DNA from: Alcanivorax sp.
GTDB lineage: Bacteria > Pseudomonadota > Gammaproteobacteria > Pseudomonadales > Alcanivoracaceae
NCBI RefSeq assembly: GCF_002726155.1
Contig: NZ_PBSH01000009.1
Span: forward strand, 1-55,150
DNA: 55,150 bases
Direction of reading: 5' to 3'
How positions within the stretch are numbered: the first letter of the stretch is position 1; every line of letters starts with the position of its first letter. The notes beneath the pieces were generated by a model, which saw only the letters and a list, made by a program, of their open reading frames with translations, searched no databases and had not been told where the DNA came from. A program made the position numbers and the translations under genes. Positions 44,605-53,020 of the stretch are shown here, piece by piece.

Positions 44605-44991
44605 CTTCCTGTTGGTCCATAGCCACTGATAAAACGGCTGCAACTCTGCCACCGGCGCCTGATCCGCAAACACATGCAGCCAGCCCTTTGGCGTTTGCAT
44701 GGCCAGCCAGGGGCCATGGCGAATGACCCTCAGGGGCTGCTCCATCACTTGGGTATGCTCCCCCATTACCGTCAACGTCTGCGCGTGCAATTCCAGCGCC
44801 TCCGGCTGTGGCAGGCGCCAGCCCAACAGCATCACCGGCAATACACCAAACAACACCAGCATGGCCCAGCCAGGCAAGGACGACAGCATAATGGCCGGCC
44901 ACACCACCAACATCGCCAGCCAGCGCAGGCGCGCCGGATAGCGGGAAGCGCCGAGCTTAACCTTTCTTCGTGGAGACCAGGCCGAGGACAT
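44596..44991 (-). CDS. ygfX: YgfX/CptA-like membrane protein
   Basis: A 131-residue protein with two closely spaced membrane helices (LRWLAMLVVWPAIML and GWAMLVLFGVLPVMLLGW) after a basic N-terminus, then a soluble domain (EALELHAQTLTVMGEHTQVMEQPLRVIRHGPWLAMQTPKG). It matches the YgfX family encoded beside sdhE. In E. coli YgfX was described as the toxin of a type IV pair (CptBA) acting on FtsZ/MreB; this assignment is debated because SdhE is a flavinylation factor. Its start overlaps the sdhE end by ~35 bases. Its last codons lie in an AT-rich repeat arm. Confidence 0.78.
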   Translation of the reverse strand: MSSAWSPRRKVKLGASRYPARLRWLAMLVVWPAIMLSSLPGWAMLVLFGVLPVMLLGWRLPQPEALELHAQTLTVMGEHTQVMEQPLRVIRHGPWLAMQTPKGWLHVFADQAPVAELQPFYQWLWTNRKSN

Positions 44992-45217
44992 GACGTACAT
45001 ACTCGTTTAACAACGGGTCCGCAGGCTCGCTGCGATAGGTAAACCACTCGAACATGTCGGCGTCTTCACAGGCAAGCAAGGTGGCGAACTGGGCCTGGCG
45101 CTCGGCCGGCTCCGCGTCAAAATGGTCATCCAGATAGCCGTACAGCACTACCTCCACTTCGGAGGCGCCCCGGCGACACTGCCAGCGATATTTGCGTTTC
45201 AGGTCTTCATTACTCAT
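44957..45217 (-). CDS. sdhE: Succinate dehydrogenase assembly factor SdhE
   Basis: An 86-residue protein that promotes covalent FAD attachment to SdhA. The RGxxE motif is present (CRRGASEVEVVLYGYLDDHF), with the aspartate-rich CEDADMFEWFTYRSEPAD segment typical of the family. Start at 45217 (MSNEDLKRKYRWQC) is chosen for family length; an upstream in-frame start at 45259 adds 14 residues. The pair with ygfX and the divergent ygfZ is the same neighbourhood as in E. coli. Confidence 0.9.
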   Translation of the reverse strand: MSNEDLKRKYRWQCRRGASEVEVVLYGYLDDHFDAEPAERQAQFATLLACEDADMFEWFTYRSEPADPLLNEYVRHVLGLVSTKKG

Positions 45218-45369
45218 TTCTGCACTATCCTGATCAGAAACTCCGGCGTCTTGCGCCAATTACCAGCCATGGCTTTCAGGCTGTGCGCGCATTATCTATC
45301 ATGCCTGATGATTTCTCGACTCTTCGGCGTCACACGCCAAGACACACATGCCCAAACGACAGGAGCACC

Positions 45370-46317
45370 ATGAGCTGGTCCCAGTTTATCGCCGCCCAAC
45401 CCCTCGCAGACCATGCCGAGGCAAGCACCGCACCGGCATTAAGCCATTGCGATCACCTGGCCGTCATCCGCGCTCACGGCGAGGAAGCGGGCCATTACCT
45501 GCAAGGGCAGCTTTCCTGTGATCTCCATGAAGTGGACAACGGAGGCCACCTCACCGGCATGCACCTGAGTCTGAAAGGCCGTGGGCTGGTGAGCGTACGC
45601 ATCGTGCGAGACGGGGACGACTATCTGATGCTCTGCCCCACCGGGCAAAGCGAGGCGGTGATCAAGTCACTGATGAAGTACCGTCTACGCGCCAAGGTGG
45701 AATTTCAGGTCGACGAGCAAGCGGTACTAATGGGACTGAGCGGCGCCTTGCCTGCCACCTCACCCGAACCCGGCCAGAGCGGACGTAACGGACAGGGCCT
45801 CTGGTTGCGCTACCCCAACACGGATCACGCCCTGCTGATCACTGACACCGAACAGGCCGAATCCGTCTGGACCGTGCTTGCCCAGGATCGTGCCGCCACC
45901 AATGCCAACGGCTGGCGGCAAGCCGACATCGACGCGGGCGAAGGCATGGTCTATCCCGGCGCAGAAGACCTGTTTCTACCCCAGGTGCTTAATTACGACG
46001 TCACCGCCGGAGTGAATTTCAAGAAAGGCTGCTACACCGGCCAGGAAGTCGTCGCGCGCATGCACTTCAAGGGTAAACTCAAGCAGCGCATGCAGCGCAT
46101 TGACTACACCGCCGAGGTGGAGCTGGCACCCGGCGAGACTCTTCGCAACAGCGACGGCAAGGCTGCCGGTGAAGTAGTCAGCAGCGCCCGCAATCATGCC
46201 GGGCACAGCGCACTGGTGGTACTGCGCCGCGACACCGACGGCGTACTGTTCAAGGACGAGCAACCGCTAAACAGCCGGCTTGGCGCCCTACCCTATACAT
46301 TGCCCTGGAAGGACTGA
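45370..46317 (+). CDS. ygfZ: Folate-binding protein YgfZ
   Basis: A 315-residue tetrahydrofolate-dependent protein that supports iron-sulfur cluster enzymes such as MiaB. The signature KGCYTGQEVVARMHFKGKLKQRM (K-G-C-Y-T-G-Q-E) is intact with its essential Cys. The fold is that of the glycine-cleavage T protein. Start at 45370 (MSWSQFIAAQP) has AGGAG 6-8 bases upstream. The longer frame to 45283 overlaps the promoter region shared with sdhE. A repeat element and a terminator follow. Confidence 0.92.
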   Translation: MSWSQFIAAQPLADHAEASTAPALSHCDHLAVIRAHGEEAGHYLQGQLSCDLHEVDNGGHLTGMHLSLKGRGLVSVRIVRDGDDYLMLCPTGQSEAVIKSLMKYRLRAKVEFQVDEQAVLMGLSGALPATSPEPGQSGRNGQGLWLRYPNTDHALLITDTEQAESVWTVLAQDRAATNANGWRQADIDAGEGMVYPGAEDLFLPQVLNYDVTAGVNFKKGCYTGQEVVARMHFKGKLKQRMQRIDYTAEVELAPGETLRNSDGKAAGEVVSSARNHAGHSALVVLRRDTDGVLFKDEQPLNSRLGALPYTLPWKD

Positions 46318-46337
46318 GCCCCACGGAGTCCGCGCCC

Positions 46338-46450
46338 GTAGGTCGAATTCACCCAAGGGCACAGAGAGCCTGAAAGGCGTAATCCGACACAGGGGTGGGC
46401 TCGATTGCCAGGTCGGCTGTCGGATTACGCCTTCGGCTAATTCGACCTAC
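46338..46450. repeat. GTAGGTCG palindromic repeat element, copy 1
   Basis: Ends GTAGGTCGAATT (46338-46349) and AATTCGACCTAC (46439-46450) are inverted repeats; internal arms GGCGTAATCCGACA (46376-46389) and TGTCGGATTACGCC (46418-46431) pair as well. The 113-base unit fits a folded palindromic element of the kind scattered in gammaproteobacterial genomes. A second, differently arranged copy is at 52911-53000. Confidence 0.75.
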
Positions 46451-46478
46451 CCCAACCGCCCCCAGCTTTTCTACACAG

Positions 46479-46500
46479 AAAAGGCGCCGAAGCGCCTTTT
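46479..46500. terminator. Bidirectional terminator between ygfZ and the enoyl-CoA hydratase-family gene
   Basis: A-run, GGCGC, loop CGAA, GCGCC, T-run. It serves both convergent genes. Confidence 0.85.
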
Positions 46501-46518
46501 TACTGTGTCTTTCTGGCC

Positions 46519-47637
46519 CTACCCAGCCTTACCCAAATCCGCCAGCGGATGCTTCGGCGCCGGGCAGCGGAAGAACCCGTCGATGTAGTCTTTCGGCACC
46601 GACGCCACATCACGGTGGCGGAAACCAGGCTTGCCGTCCTTGTCGATCAACAAGGCCCGCACCCCTTCGCGGAAGTCACCGTGCAGGGAACATTGCACAG
46701 CCAGGCACCACTCCATGCGGAACACTTCGGCCAGATCGTAATAGGTCGAGCGATCCAGCTGCTCCCACACCAGGTGGGCGGTTTGCGGGCAACCGCGCTC
46801 CAGGTTGCCCAGTGCCTTGTCCAGCCAGCGATCACGCTCTTTCACATTCAGCAGCTGCTCGGTAACCACCGCAATGCTTTCGCCATCACACAGACGGTTG
46901 ATCAACGGCAAATGGTCGATCAACGGATGTGGAAGATCGCTCATGTCCGCCGCCTGCTGCTTGAACAAGCGGTAGATCACCGCGCGGTTTTCGGCTTCAT
47001 CATCCGCAAAATCCTGCTCGGCCAGCGCATCCAGCAGGCTGTCGGCATCGGCGTCCACCATGCGATCCGCCATGCCGATTTCTACGGCTTCGCGACCGTT
47101 GATGTGCACCCCGGTGAGGCCAAGGAACAACCCGACCCGACCAGGCAGACGATTCAGGAACCAGCTGCCGCCCACATCCGGGAACAGGCCAATGGTGATT
47201 TCCGGCATAGCCATGCGCGAGCGCGGCGTCACCAGACGGAAATCGGCACCCTGCAACAAGCCCATACCGCCGCCCATGACAATGCCGTCACCAAAGACAA
47301 TCACCGGAATGGCGCTGGTGTGCAGTCGATAATCCAGCACATATTCCGCTGCGAAATACTCTTCGGTAAACGGATTACGCCCTTCGCCCGCGTGTTTCAC
47401 CATGGACTTGTGCATCTGCACGATATCACCGCCCGCACAGAGCGCCTTGCCACCCGCACCATCCAGCCAGATCGCCACCACATCAGAACGTTGCTCCCAG
47501 GCATCCAGCTTCTCGCTCAGCAACTGGATCATCTCCAGGCTTAGCGCGTTCAGGGATTTGGGGGCATTCAGGGTGGCGCGGGCAATCACACGGCCGCAGC
47601 GGGTTTCGATTTCGGAAAACAGCACGCAGTCAGACAC
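46519..47637 (-). CDS. Enoyl-CoA hydratase/isomerase family protein (3-hydroxyisobutyryl-CoA hydrolase-like)
   Basis: A 372-residue crotonase-fold enzyme. LNAPKSLNALSLEMI, GKALCAGGDIVQM (oxyanion hole), GDGIVMGGGMGLLQGADFRLVTPRSRMAMPEITIGLFPDVGGSWFLNRLPG match the longer ECH_2 group that includes 3-hydroxyisobutyryl-CoA hydrolase of valine breakdown. The C-terminal extension (to YIDGFFRCPAPKHPLADLG) is the ECH_2 part. The exact thioester substrate is inferred, not shown. It stands alone between repeat elements. Its length (372) is near the usual 350-380. Confidence 0.82.
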   Translation of the reverse strand: MSDCVLFSEIETRCGRVIARATLNAPKSLNALSLEMIQLLSEKLDAWEQRSDVVAIWLDGAGGKALCAGGDIVQMHKSMVKHAGEGRNPFTEEYFAAEYVLDYRLHTSAIPVIVFGDGIVMGGGMGLLQGADFRLVTPRSRMAMPEITIGLFPDVGGSWFLNRLPGRVGLFLGLTGVHINGREAVEIGMADRMVDADADSLLDALAEQDFADDEAENRAVIYRLFKQQAADMSDLPHPLIDHLPLINRLCDGESIAVVTEQLLNVKERDRWLDKALGNLERGCPQTAHLVWEQLDRSTYYDLAEVFRMEWCLAVQCSLHGDFREGVRALLIDKDGKPGFRHRDVASVPKDYIDGFFRCPAPKHPLADLGKAG

Positions 47638-47653
47638 AACAACTCCATAAAGC

Positions 47654-47812
47654 AGTGAATAGTTAATAATTAACAGTTAATCATTTGCGCGGGGCACACC
47701 ACCAATTCAGCAACGTCTGAAGCCGCGTTCAAGCTATAGGCGCGGCCCCTGGGCTTGATGAGACCGAGGCGACCAACCGCGCAGCTATTAACTATTCATT
47801 ATTAATTGTTAA
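47654..47812. repeat. AT-rich inverted-repeat element, copy 4
   Basis: Left arm heptads AGTGAAT (47654-47660), AGTTAAT (47661-47667) and two more to 47681; right arm CTATTAA (47785-47791), CTATTCA (47792-47798) and two more to 47812, covering the ung stop. Outer core ends TTGCGCGG and CCGCGCAG also pair. It fills the gap between ung and the enoyl-CoA hydratase-family gene. Confidence 0.8.
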
Positions 47813-48525
47813 TTTTCAGGCACCGACCAATCGATAGCCGTTTTGCCCTGCTGCAGCAAATATTGATTGGCGCGCGAGAAATGGCCGCAGCCAAGGAACC
47901 CCCGGTAGGCGGACAACGGCGAAGGGTGCGGGGCAGAGAGCACACAATGCTTGTCGCGATCAATCAGGCGTCCTTTCTTCTGGGCATGGCTTCCCCAAAG
48001 CAGAAACACCAACCCTTCACGATCGCGGTTCAGATGCTCGATAGCTTCGTCGGTAAACCGCTCCCACCCCTGTTTCTGGTGCGAAGCAGCTTGCCCGGCC
48101 TCGACAGTCAGCACCGCATTGAGCAACAGCACACCCTGCTCAGCCCAATGGGTCAGGTTGCCATGGGAAGGAATGTCAAAACCCAGATCCCGGTGAATTT
48201 CTTTGTAGATATTCACCAGTGATGGCGGCGTTTTTACGCCGTGCTGCACGGAAAAGCACAGACCGTGAGCCTGGTTCGGACCGTGATAAGGATCCTGCCC
48301 CAGAATCACCACCTTTACCTGATCAAACGGCGTCAGATTGAAGGCATTGAAGATATCCGGCCCCGGCGGGAAAACCGTTTTCCCGGCGCGCTTCTGTTCC
48401 GCCAGGAAGGCCCGCAGTTGCGCCATGTACTCCTGCTCGAACTCACCCGCCAGATGCCGTTTCCAGCCCGGCTCTAACGGCACGGTCTTGCTGCCGGACG
48501 TGTTCGCGGCGTGCACATCAACCAT
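47809..48525 (-). CDS. ung: Uracil-DNA glycosylase
   Basis: A 238-residue family 1 UDG that removes uracil from DNA. Catalytic motif [11 protein letters not shown] with Asp78, LLLNAVLTV, and [11 protein letters not shown] with the His-containing DNA intercalation loop are intact. Start at 48525 ([11 protein letters not shown]) overlaps the end of the TetR gene by 8 bases; a longer frame continues inside that gene without similarity. The last codons are part of an AT-rich repeat arm. Confidence 0.95.
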   Translation of the reverse strand: MVDVHAANTSGSKTVPLEPGWKRHLAGEFEQEYMAQLRAFLAEQKRAGKTVFPPGPDIFNAFNLTPFDQVKVVILGQDPYHGPNQAHGLCFSVQHGVKTPPSLVNIYKEIHRDLGFDIPSHGNLTHWAEQGVLLLNAVLTVEAGQAASHQKQGWERFTDEAIEHLNRDREGLVFLLWGSHAQKKGRLIDRDKHCVLSAPHPSPLSAYRGFLGCGHFSRANQYLLQQGKTAIDWSVPEN

Positions 48526-49189
48526 GGAAGGGAATGACTTTATCCAACATGTTGTACATGCGCTTCTCCACAAACTCCTGGGAGATTTTTTCCGGGTGCA
48601 CCAACAATCGCTGCTCGATGGTCAGGAAGGTCGCAAATATCAACTCCGCGTCCAGCTTCGGCTCTTTGCAGCCAAAGAGTTCGCAGGCCATGGTCAGCGT
48701 CTCCACATGCTGGCGCAGGTACATATCCGCCAGTTCACGCAGCCGGGCATCCAGAATCGCTTCCTGAATAAACGCCTGTTCAGCCACCACATGGTCACGA
48801 CGATTCTGCAGTTCATCCACGATGAAGGCGGCCATCATTTGCGCCAGCATCCTCACCAGCCGATCCCGTTCTTGCGGGTTTTCCAGGCTATCGCGGGAAA
48901 ACTGTGACATCAGCCCGAACGCCTGTTCCTTGAACGGCTCGATCACCTCCTTCATGGCCCGCTCAGCGAACAGCGTGAAGGTGTCTGCGATCAGATCGGA
49001 GATATCCTTGAAATAATAGGTGGTCGCCGACAGCGGCACTTCCGCTTCACGGGCTACCGCGCGGTGTCGAACGGCACGAATACCCTCGCGCACGATAATG
49101 CTCAGTGAGGCCTCAAGAATTGCTTGTCGGCGCTGCTCGCTACCGGTGCGGCGCGCTTTTCTTCCCTGGTACTGAATTGCACTTGTCAT
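48518..49189 (-). CDS. TetR-family transcriptional regulator
   Basis: A 223-residue repressor. The N-terminal helix-turn-helix is [52 protein letters not shown], with the TYYF turn typical of TetR proteins. The C-terminal ligand domain is all-helical, with [33 protein letters not shown]. The ligand is unknown. It overlaps ung by 8 bases, so the two may be co-expressed. Start is ATG 49189, with a GTG two codons earlier as an alternative. About 100 bases separate it from lysS. Confidence 0.82.
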   Translation of the reverse strand: MTSAIQYQGRKARRTGSEQRRQAILEASLSIIVREGIRAVRHRAVAREAEVPLSATTYYFKDISDLIADTFTLFAERAMKEVIEPFKEQAFGLMSQFSRDSLENPQERDRLVRMLAQMMAAFIVDELQNRRDHVVAEQAFIQEAILDARLRELADMYLRQHVETLTMACELFGCKEPKLDAELIFATFLTIEQRLLVHPEKISQEFVEKRMYNMLDKVIPFHG

Positions 49190-49290
49190 GGACACAGCCA
49201 GCCTTTGTTGTCAGCCCTGAATTTGTGTGTCGCTCTCCCGACCTCAAATCCGCAAACGGCGGGCGCAACATGCGCCCGAAAAAACCGTCA

Positions 49291-50805
49291 TTACCGCCCC
49301 TGAGGGCGCATATGCGGGAATAGAATCACATCACGAATGGACGGAGCATCTGTAAACAACATTACCAGACGATCGATGCCGATGCCCTCTCCGGCCGTCG
49401 GCGGCAGCCCGTGCTCCAAGGCGACCACGTAATCTTCGTCGTAGAACATGGCTTCATCGTCACCCGCCGCTTTTTCTTCTACCTGCTGGCGGAAACGCTC
49501 GGCCTGATCTTCCGCATCGTTCAACTCGGAGAAACCATTGGCGATCTCACGGCCACCGACAAAGAACTCAAACCGCTCTGTCACAAAAGGGTTATCGTCC
49601 ATGCGGCGCGCTAACGGCGACACCTCGGTGGGGTATTCGGTAATGAAGGTGGGATCTTTCAGGCGGTGTTCCACCGTCTTCTCAAAGATCTCGATCTGTA
49701 CCTTGCCCAAGCCATAGCCGTCCTTGAGCGGAATGCCCAGGCCGGTGGCGATTTCGCGAGCGCCGTCCGGATCCGCCAATTTGGCGGCATCCATATCGGG
49801 ATTAAAATGCAAAATGGAATCGAATACCGTCATCCGGGTAAACGGTTTACCAAAATCGTACACATCCCCCTGATAGGCCACATCCGTGGTGCCCAGTACC
49901 GTCTCGGCCAGGGTGCGCAGCATGTCCTCGGTCAGGTTCATCAGATCATGGTAATCACCGTATGCCTGATAGAACTCCAGCATGGTGAATTCCGGATTAT
50001 GCCGGGTGGAGAGGCCTTCATTACGGAAGTTGCGGTTGATCTCGAACACCTTCTCGAAGCCGCCGACCACCAGCCGCTTCAGGTACAGTTCCGGCGCAAT
50101 ACGCAGGTACATGTCCAGGTCCAGGCTGTTGTGATGGGTGATGAAGGGGCGCGCGGTGGCGCCGCCGGGAATCACCTGCAGCATCGGAGTTTCAGCCTCC
50201 ACAAAGTCTTTTTGCACCAGGAAGTTACGAATCCCGGCCACTATCTTGGCGCGAATCTGGAACGCCTTGCGCGTCTCCTCGTTGACGATCAGGTCCACAT
50301 AACGTTGGCGGTATTTGGCCTCGGTGTCGGTCAGGCCCTTGTGCTTTTCAGGCAGCGGGCGCAGTGACTTGGTGAGCAGCAGGTACTCATCCATCATCAC
50401 ATACAGGTCGCCCTTGCCGGATTTACACAGCGTACCGCGTACCCCGATGATATCGCCCAGATCCCAGCTCTTGGTCTCTTTGCGCACATCGCGGGTCTCA
50501 TCCTTGGGCGCAAAAATCTGGATGCGCCCGGACATATCCTGCAGCACCTTGAAGGCTTTGCGGTCCAACATCATGCGGCCGGCGACCGCCACCTGAATGT
50601 TCTTTTCTTCCAGCTCTTCCTTGGTGAACTCGCCATACTGCGCCTGCAAGTCGGCGGCCAGGGAATCCCGGCGGAAATGATTGGGGAACGGGTTGCCGCC
50701 CTCGCGCAGCTCGGCCAGCTTGGCGCGACGTTCTGCGATCAGACGGTTTTCGGCGGCAGCCTGTTGAGAGGCGTCGGCATTCGGTGTGGTTTCGTCTTGG
50801 CTCAT
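49291..50805 (-). CDS. lysS: Lysyl-tRNA synthetase (class II)
   Basis: A 504-residue class II enzyme. The anticodon-binding OB domain is at ~55-150 ([25 protein letters not shown]). Motif 1 is near [27 protein letters not shown], motif 2 [29 protein letters not shown], motif 3 [13 protein letters not shown]. Start at 50805 ([10 protein letters not shown]) follows family length; a frame upstream to 50850 overlaps the prfB-lysS gap. The order prfB-lysS is conserved in gammaproteobacteria, with 54 bases between them here. Confidence 0.97.
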   Translation of the reverse strand: MSQDETTPNADASQQAAAENRLIAERRAKLAELREGGNPFPNHFRRDSLAADLQAQYGEFTKEELEEKNIQVAVAGRMMLDRKAFKVLQDMSGRIQIFAPKDETRDVRKETKSWDLGDIIGVRGTLCKSGKGDLYVMMDEYLLLTKSLRPLPEKHKGLTDTEAKYRQRYVDLIVNEETRKAFQIRAKIVAGIRNFLVQKDFVEAETPMLQVIPGGATARPFITHHNSLDLDMYLRIAPELYLKRLVVGGFEKVFEINRNFRNEGLSTRHNPEFTMLEFYQAYGDYHDLMNLTEDMLRTLAETVLGTTDVAYQGDVYDFGKPFTRMTVFDSILHFNPDMDAAKLADPDGAREIATGLGIPLKDGYGLGKVQIEIFEKTVEHRLKDPTFITEYPTEVSPLARRMDDNPFVTERFEFFVGGREIANGFSELNDAEDQAERFRQQVEEKAAGDDEAMFYDEDYVVALEHGLPPTAGEGIGIDRLVMLFTDAPSIRDVILFPHMRPQGR

Positions 50806-50859
50806 AGCGTTAGGCTTCCGGTAAAGCGCCCGATGCCAGCAGTCTGGCATCCAGCATCA

Positions 50860-51976
50860 TCACAATCCCGCTTTCAGGGAGGCTTCGATAAACTGATCCA
50901 GCGCGCCGTCCAATACCTGCTGGGTATTGTGGCTCTCTACGCCGGTGCGCAGATCCTTGATGCGGCCATCATCCAGTACATAGGAGCGAATCTGGCTGCC
51001 CCAGCCAATATCCGATTTGTTGCTTTCCTGGACCTGTTTTTCCGCGTTGCGGCGCTGCATTTCCACTTCGTAGACCTTGGCCTGCATCATCTTCAAGGCC
51101 TGATCCTTGTTCTGGTGCTGGCTACGTCCGCTCTGACACTGGGTCACCAGGGTGTGCTTTTCGCCACCCTCATCGGTGTATTCATAGGTCAGGCGCACCG
51201 CCGAATCCGTCCGGTTAACGTGCTGACCACCCGCACCAGAGGCCCGGTAGGTATCCACCCGCATGCTGCCCACGTCGATATCCACATCGATATCGTCATC
51301 CACTTCCGGGGACACGAACACCGAGCTGAACGAGGTATGACGGCGACCACCGGAGTCGAACGGGCTCTTGCGCACCAACCGGTGCACACCGGTTTCGGTA
51401 CGCAGCCAACCGTAGGCGTACTCGCCTTCGAAACGGATGGTGGCAGACTTGATGCCCGCCACATCGCCGGCAGAGGCTTCCACCAGCTCGGTCTTGAAAC
51501 CGTGGGCTTCACCCCAGCGCAGGTACATGCGCAGCATCATCTCGCCCCAGTCCTGAGCCTCGGTGCCACCGGAACCAGCCTGAATATCCAGATAGGCACT
51601 GCAGGCATCCATCTGCCCGGAGAACATGCGCCGGAATTCCAGATCCGCCACCATTTTTTCCAGATCACGCAGATCGCTTTCCACTTCCGTGAGGGTGTCC
51701 TCGTCCCCCTCTTCCACCACCAGATCCAACAGGGCGGAGGTGTCTTCCACTCCCTGGGAGGCATCGTTGATGGTGTTCACGACCATTTCCAGCTGGGCCC
51801 GTTCCTTGCCCAGGGCCCGGGCATAGTCCGGATCGCTCCAGACATCCGGGTTTTCAAGCTCGCGCTCGACTTCGGTCAGACGTTCACTCTTCTGATCGTA
51901 GTCAAAGATACCCCCTAAGCGCTTCGACACGCTCAGACAGGTCGGAAAGGTGGGTTCGCAGCGGATTGACTTCCAT
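50860..51976 (-). CDS. prfB: Peptide chain release factor 2, made by programmed +1 frameshift
   Basis: RF2 recognises UGA and UAA stops. The gene is read as 51976..51905 and then 51903..50860 with one base (51904) skipped. The first 24 codons start [20 protein letters not shown] and reach CTT then an in-frame TGA (51904..51902). AGGGGG at 51916..51911 is the internal Shine-Dalgarno-like signal three bases before CTT TGA C. The shifted frame continues [17 protein letters not shown]. The stop-recognition SPF is in [10 protein letters not shown] and the catalytic GGQ in [18 protein letters not shown]. Total 371 residues, as expected. Confidence 0.97.
51901..51916 (-). promoter_or_regulatory. RF2 frameshift site
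   Basis: AGGGGG-TAT-CTT-TGA-C on the minus strand, the standard autoregulatory +1 shift: low RF2 lets the ribosome pause at UGA and slip from CUU to UUU. Confidence 0.95.
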
Positions 51977-52108
51977 TACGTCTCTCTAGAATAAGTGCTT
52001 GGTAGAATTGATACGCGGAAAACAGCGCAGTTTACCGGTTTGCAGGTTGGCTGACGAGGGTCAGACCCTCCCCTCGACGCCAGGAGCGTCGACCCGCACG
52101 TTTATAAC

Positions 52109-52366
52109 GAAGCCGCTGTAGGAGTTCCTCTTGAGGGACGAATCCGAGCCCTCGCGAGGAAACAGGCGATGCGGGGGTCACCTGATCATTCTGGAGGCCC
52201 CGGTTGCTCTGCTGCTCCGAACCGAATCCGGGGTAGGCTCTGCGGATGATTTTCACGCTGACGCGTGGTTCGTCCCTCAAGAGGAACTATTCGCTTCGCT
52301 CACCCTTCCGGCCGCACGGAAATACGTGCGTTACTCCGCTACGCTTCGTTCCTACAGCGGCTTCGT
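52109..52366. repeat. Large inverted repeat in the prfB-DUF7352 gap
   Basis: GAAGCCGCTGTAGGAG (52109-52124) followed by TTCCTCTTGAGGGACGAA (to 52142) is matched in inverse by TTCGTCCCTCAAGAGGAAC (52269-52287) and, after a ~60-base insertion, by CCTACAGCGGCTTC (~52351-52364). The whole 413-base gap 51977-52389 has no gene I can support. A shorter copy of the TTCGTCCCTC arm is at 19749-19781. Confidence 0.65.
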
Positions 52367-52389
52367 AGATGTAACGGATCGCTCCTACG

Positions 52390-52674
52390 TCAGTCTCTCA
52401 ACTCGTAAACGTGGTGAGCTTCGCCCTTCATGTTATCAATGGTGGTACCGATATAGCTGGCATTGTTGGGAATGCCCGAGCCGGTGGTGAAAACCTTAAA
52501 AGTACGCACTTCTTTCGGAGTGTCGATCACGGTGTCCGCGTCCACTTCCACCCACATGAAAATCACCGCTTCCTGGGGGATGTAATCCACCCGCAGTACC
52601 TTACCTTCTTCGGGCAGGCGTAGCTCCTGCACTTCGTTGACCACCTTCAGGCGGTGCTTGTGTATGGTCTTCAT
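52390..52674 (-). CDS. Small protein resembling DUF7352
   Basis: A 94-residue soluble protein: MKTIHKHRLKVVNEVQELRLP then GKVLRVDYIPQEAVIFMWVEVD and KVFTTGSGIPNNASYIGTTI. This beta-rich pattern occurs in a small family often seen in phages and accessory DNA of many bacteria; no role is established. GGAGGGG stands 6 bases before the ATG at 52674, a strong site. It sits alone between two repeat-filled gaps, with base composition close to the genome, so recent transfer is possible but not shown. Confidence 0.7.
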   Translation of the reverse strand: MKTIHKHRLKVVNEVQELRLPEEGKVLRVDYIPQEAVIFMWVEVDADTVIDTPKEVRTFKVFTTGSGIPNNASYIGTTIDNMKGEAHHVYELRD

Positions 52675-52830
52675 TTGAGTCCCCTCCGTTAAGGACACAA
52701 CACGGCGGTGGACGATAGCCACCCCGCGCAGTCAATGCCGGCACGGCCTTTTGGGCCGTACCCTGGTAAAACAGGCGCCCGATGGTGAGCGCGAGGCGCA
52801 ATGCTAGCAAAAACCGGGGCCGCCGACAGC

Positions 52831-52842
52831 ATTGTCGACAAT
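52831..52842. promoter_or_regulatory. 12-bp palindrome, possible operator
   Basis: ATTGTCGACAAT is a perfect palindrome in the 346-base gap 52675-53020, ~160 bases upstream of the small protein gene. The gap also has an ACGGCC/GGCCGT hairpin at 52743-52759 and the repeat element at its right end. No gene is visible there. Confidence 0.3.
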
Positions 52843-52910
52843 TTTGCGGGAGTCGATGGGAGGAAGCCCCGGAGGTTCGCCACATTAAGCGGTTTCGATT
52901 TGAGGCCCAA

Positions 52911-53000
52911 TGTTGGATTACGCCTTTCAGACTAATTCAACCTACACCGCCACGGGGGGCGGGTTTTGTAGGTCAGATTAGGCGTAGCCGTAATCCGACA
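52911..53000. repeat. GTAGGTCG palindromic repeat element, copy 2
   Basis: TGTTGGATTACGCC ... AACCTAC (52911-52945) and GTAGGTCAGATTAGGCG ... TAATCCGACA (52968-53000) are the same two arms as in copy 1, here with the CCTAC ends facing each other across a 22-base spacer. It abuts the recJ 3' end. Confidence 0.7.
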
Positions 53001-53020
53001 TCCCCACTCCATCGGACCGA

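Noticed and set aside
44957..44991. Type IV toxin-antitoxin pair as the main role of sdhE/ygfX
   Set aside because: The sdhE product has the RGxxE motif of the flavinylation factor; the toxin-antitoxin reading is debated, so it is mentioned but not used as the call.
49261..49284. Hairpin GGGCGCA/TGCGCCC with six A, considered as the lysS terminator
   Set aside because: On the lysS strand the T run comes before the stem, not after, so it does not fit a factor-independent terminator for lysS.
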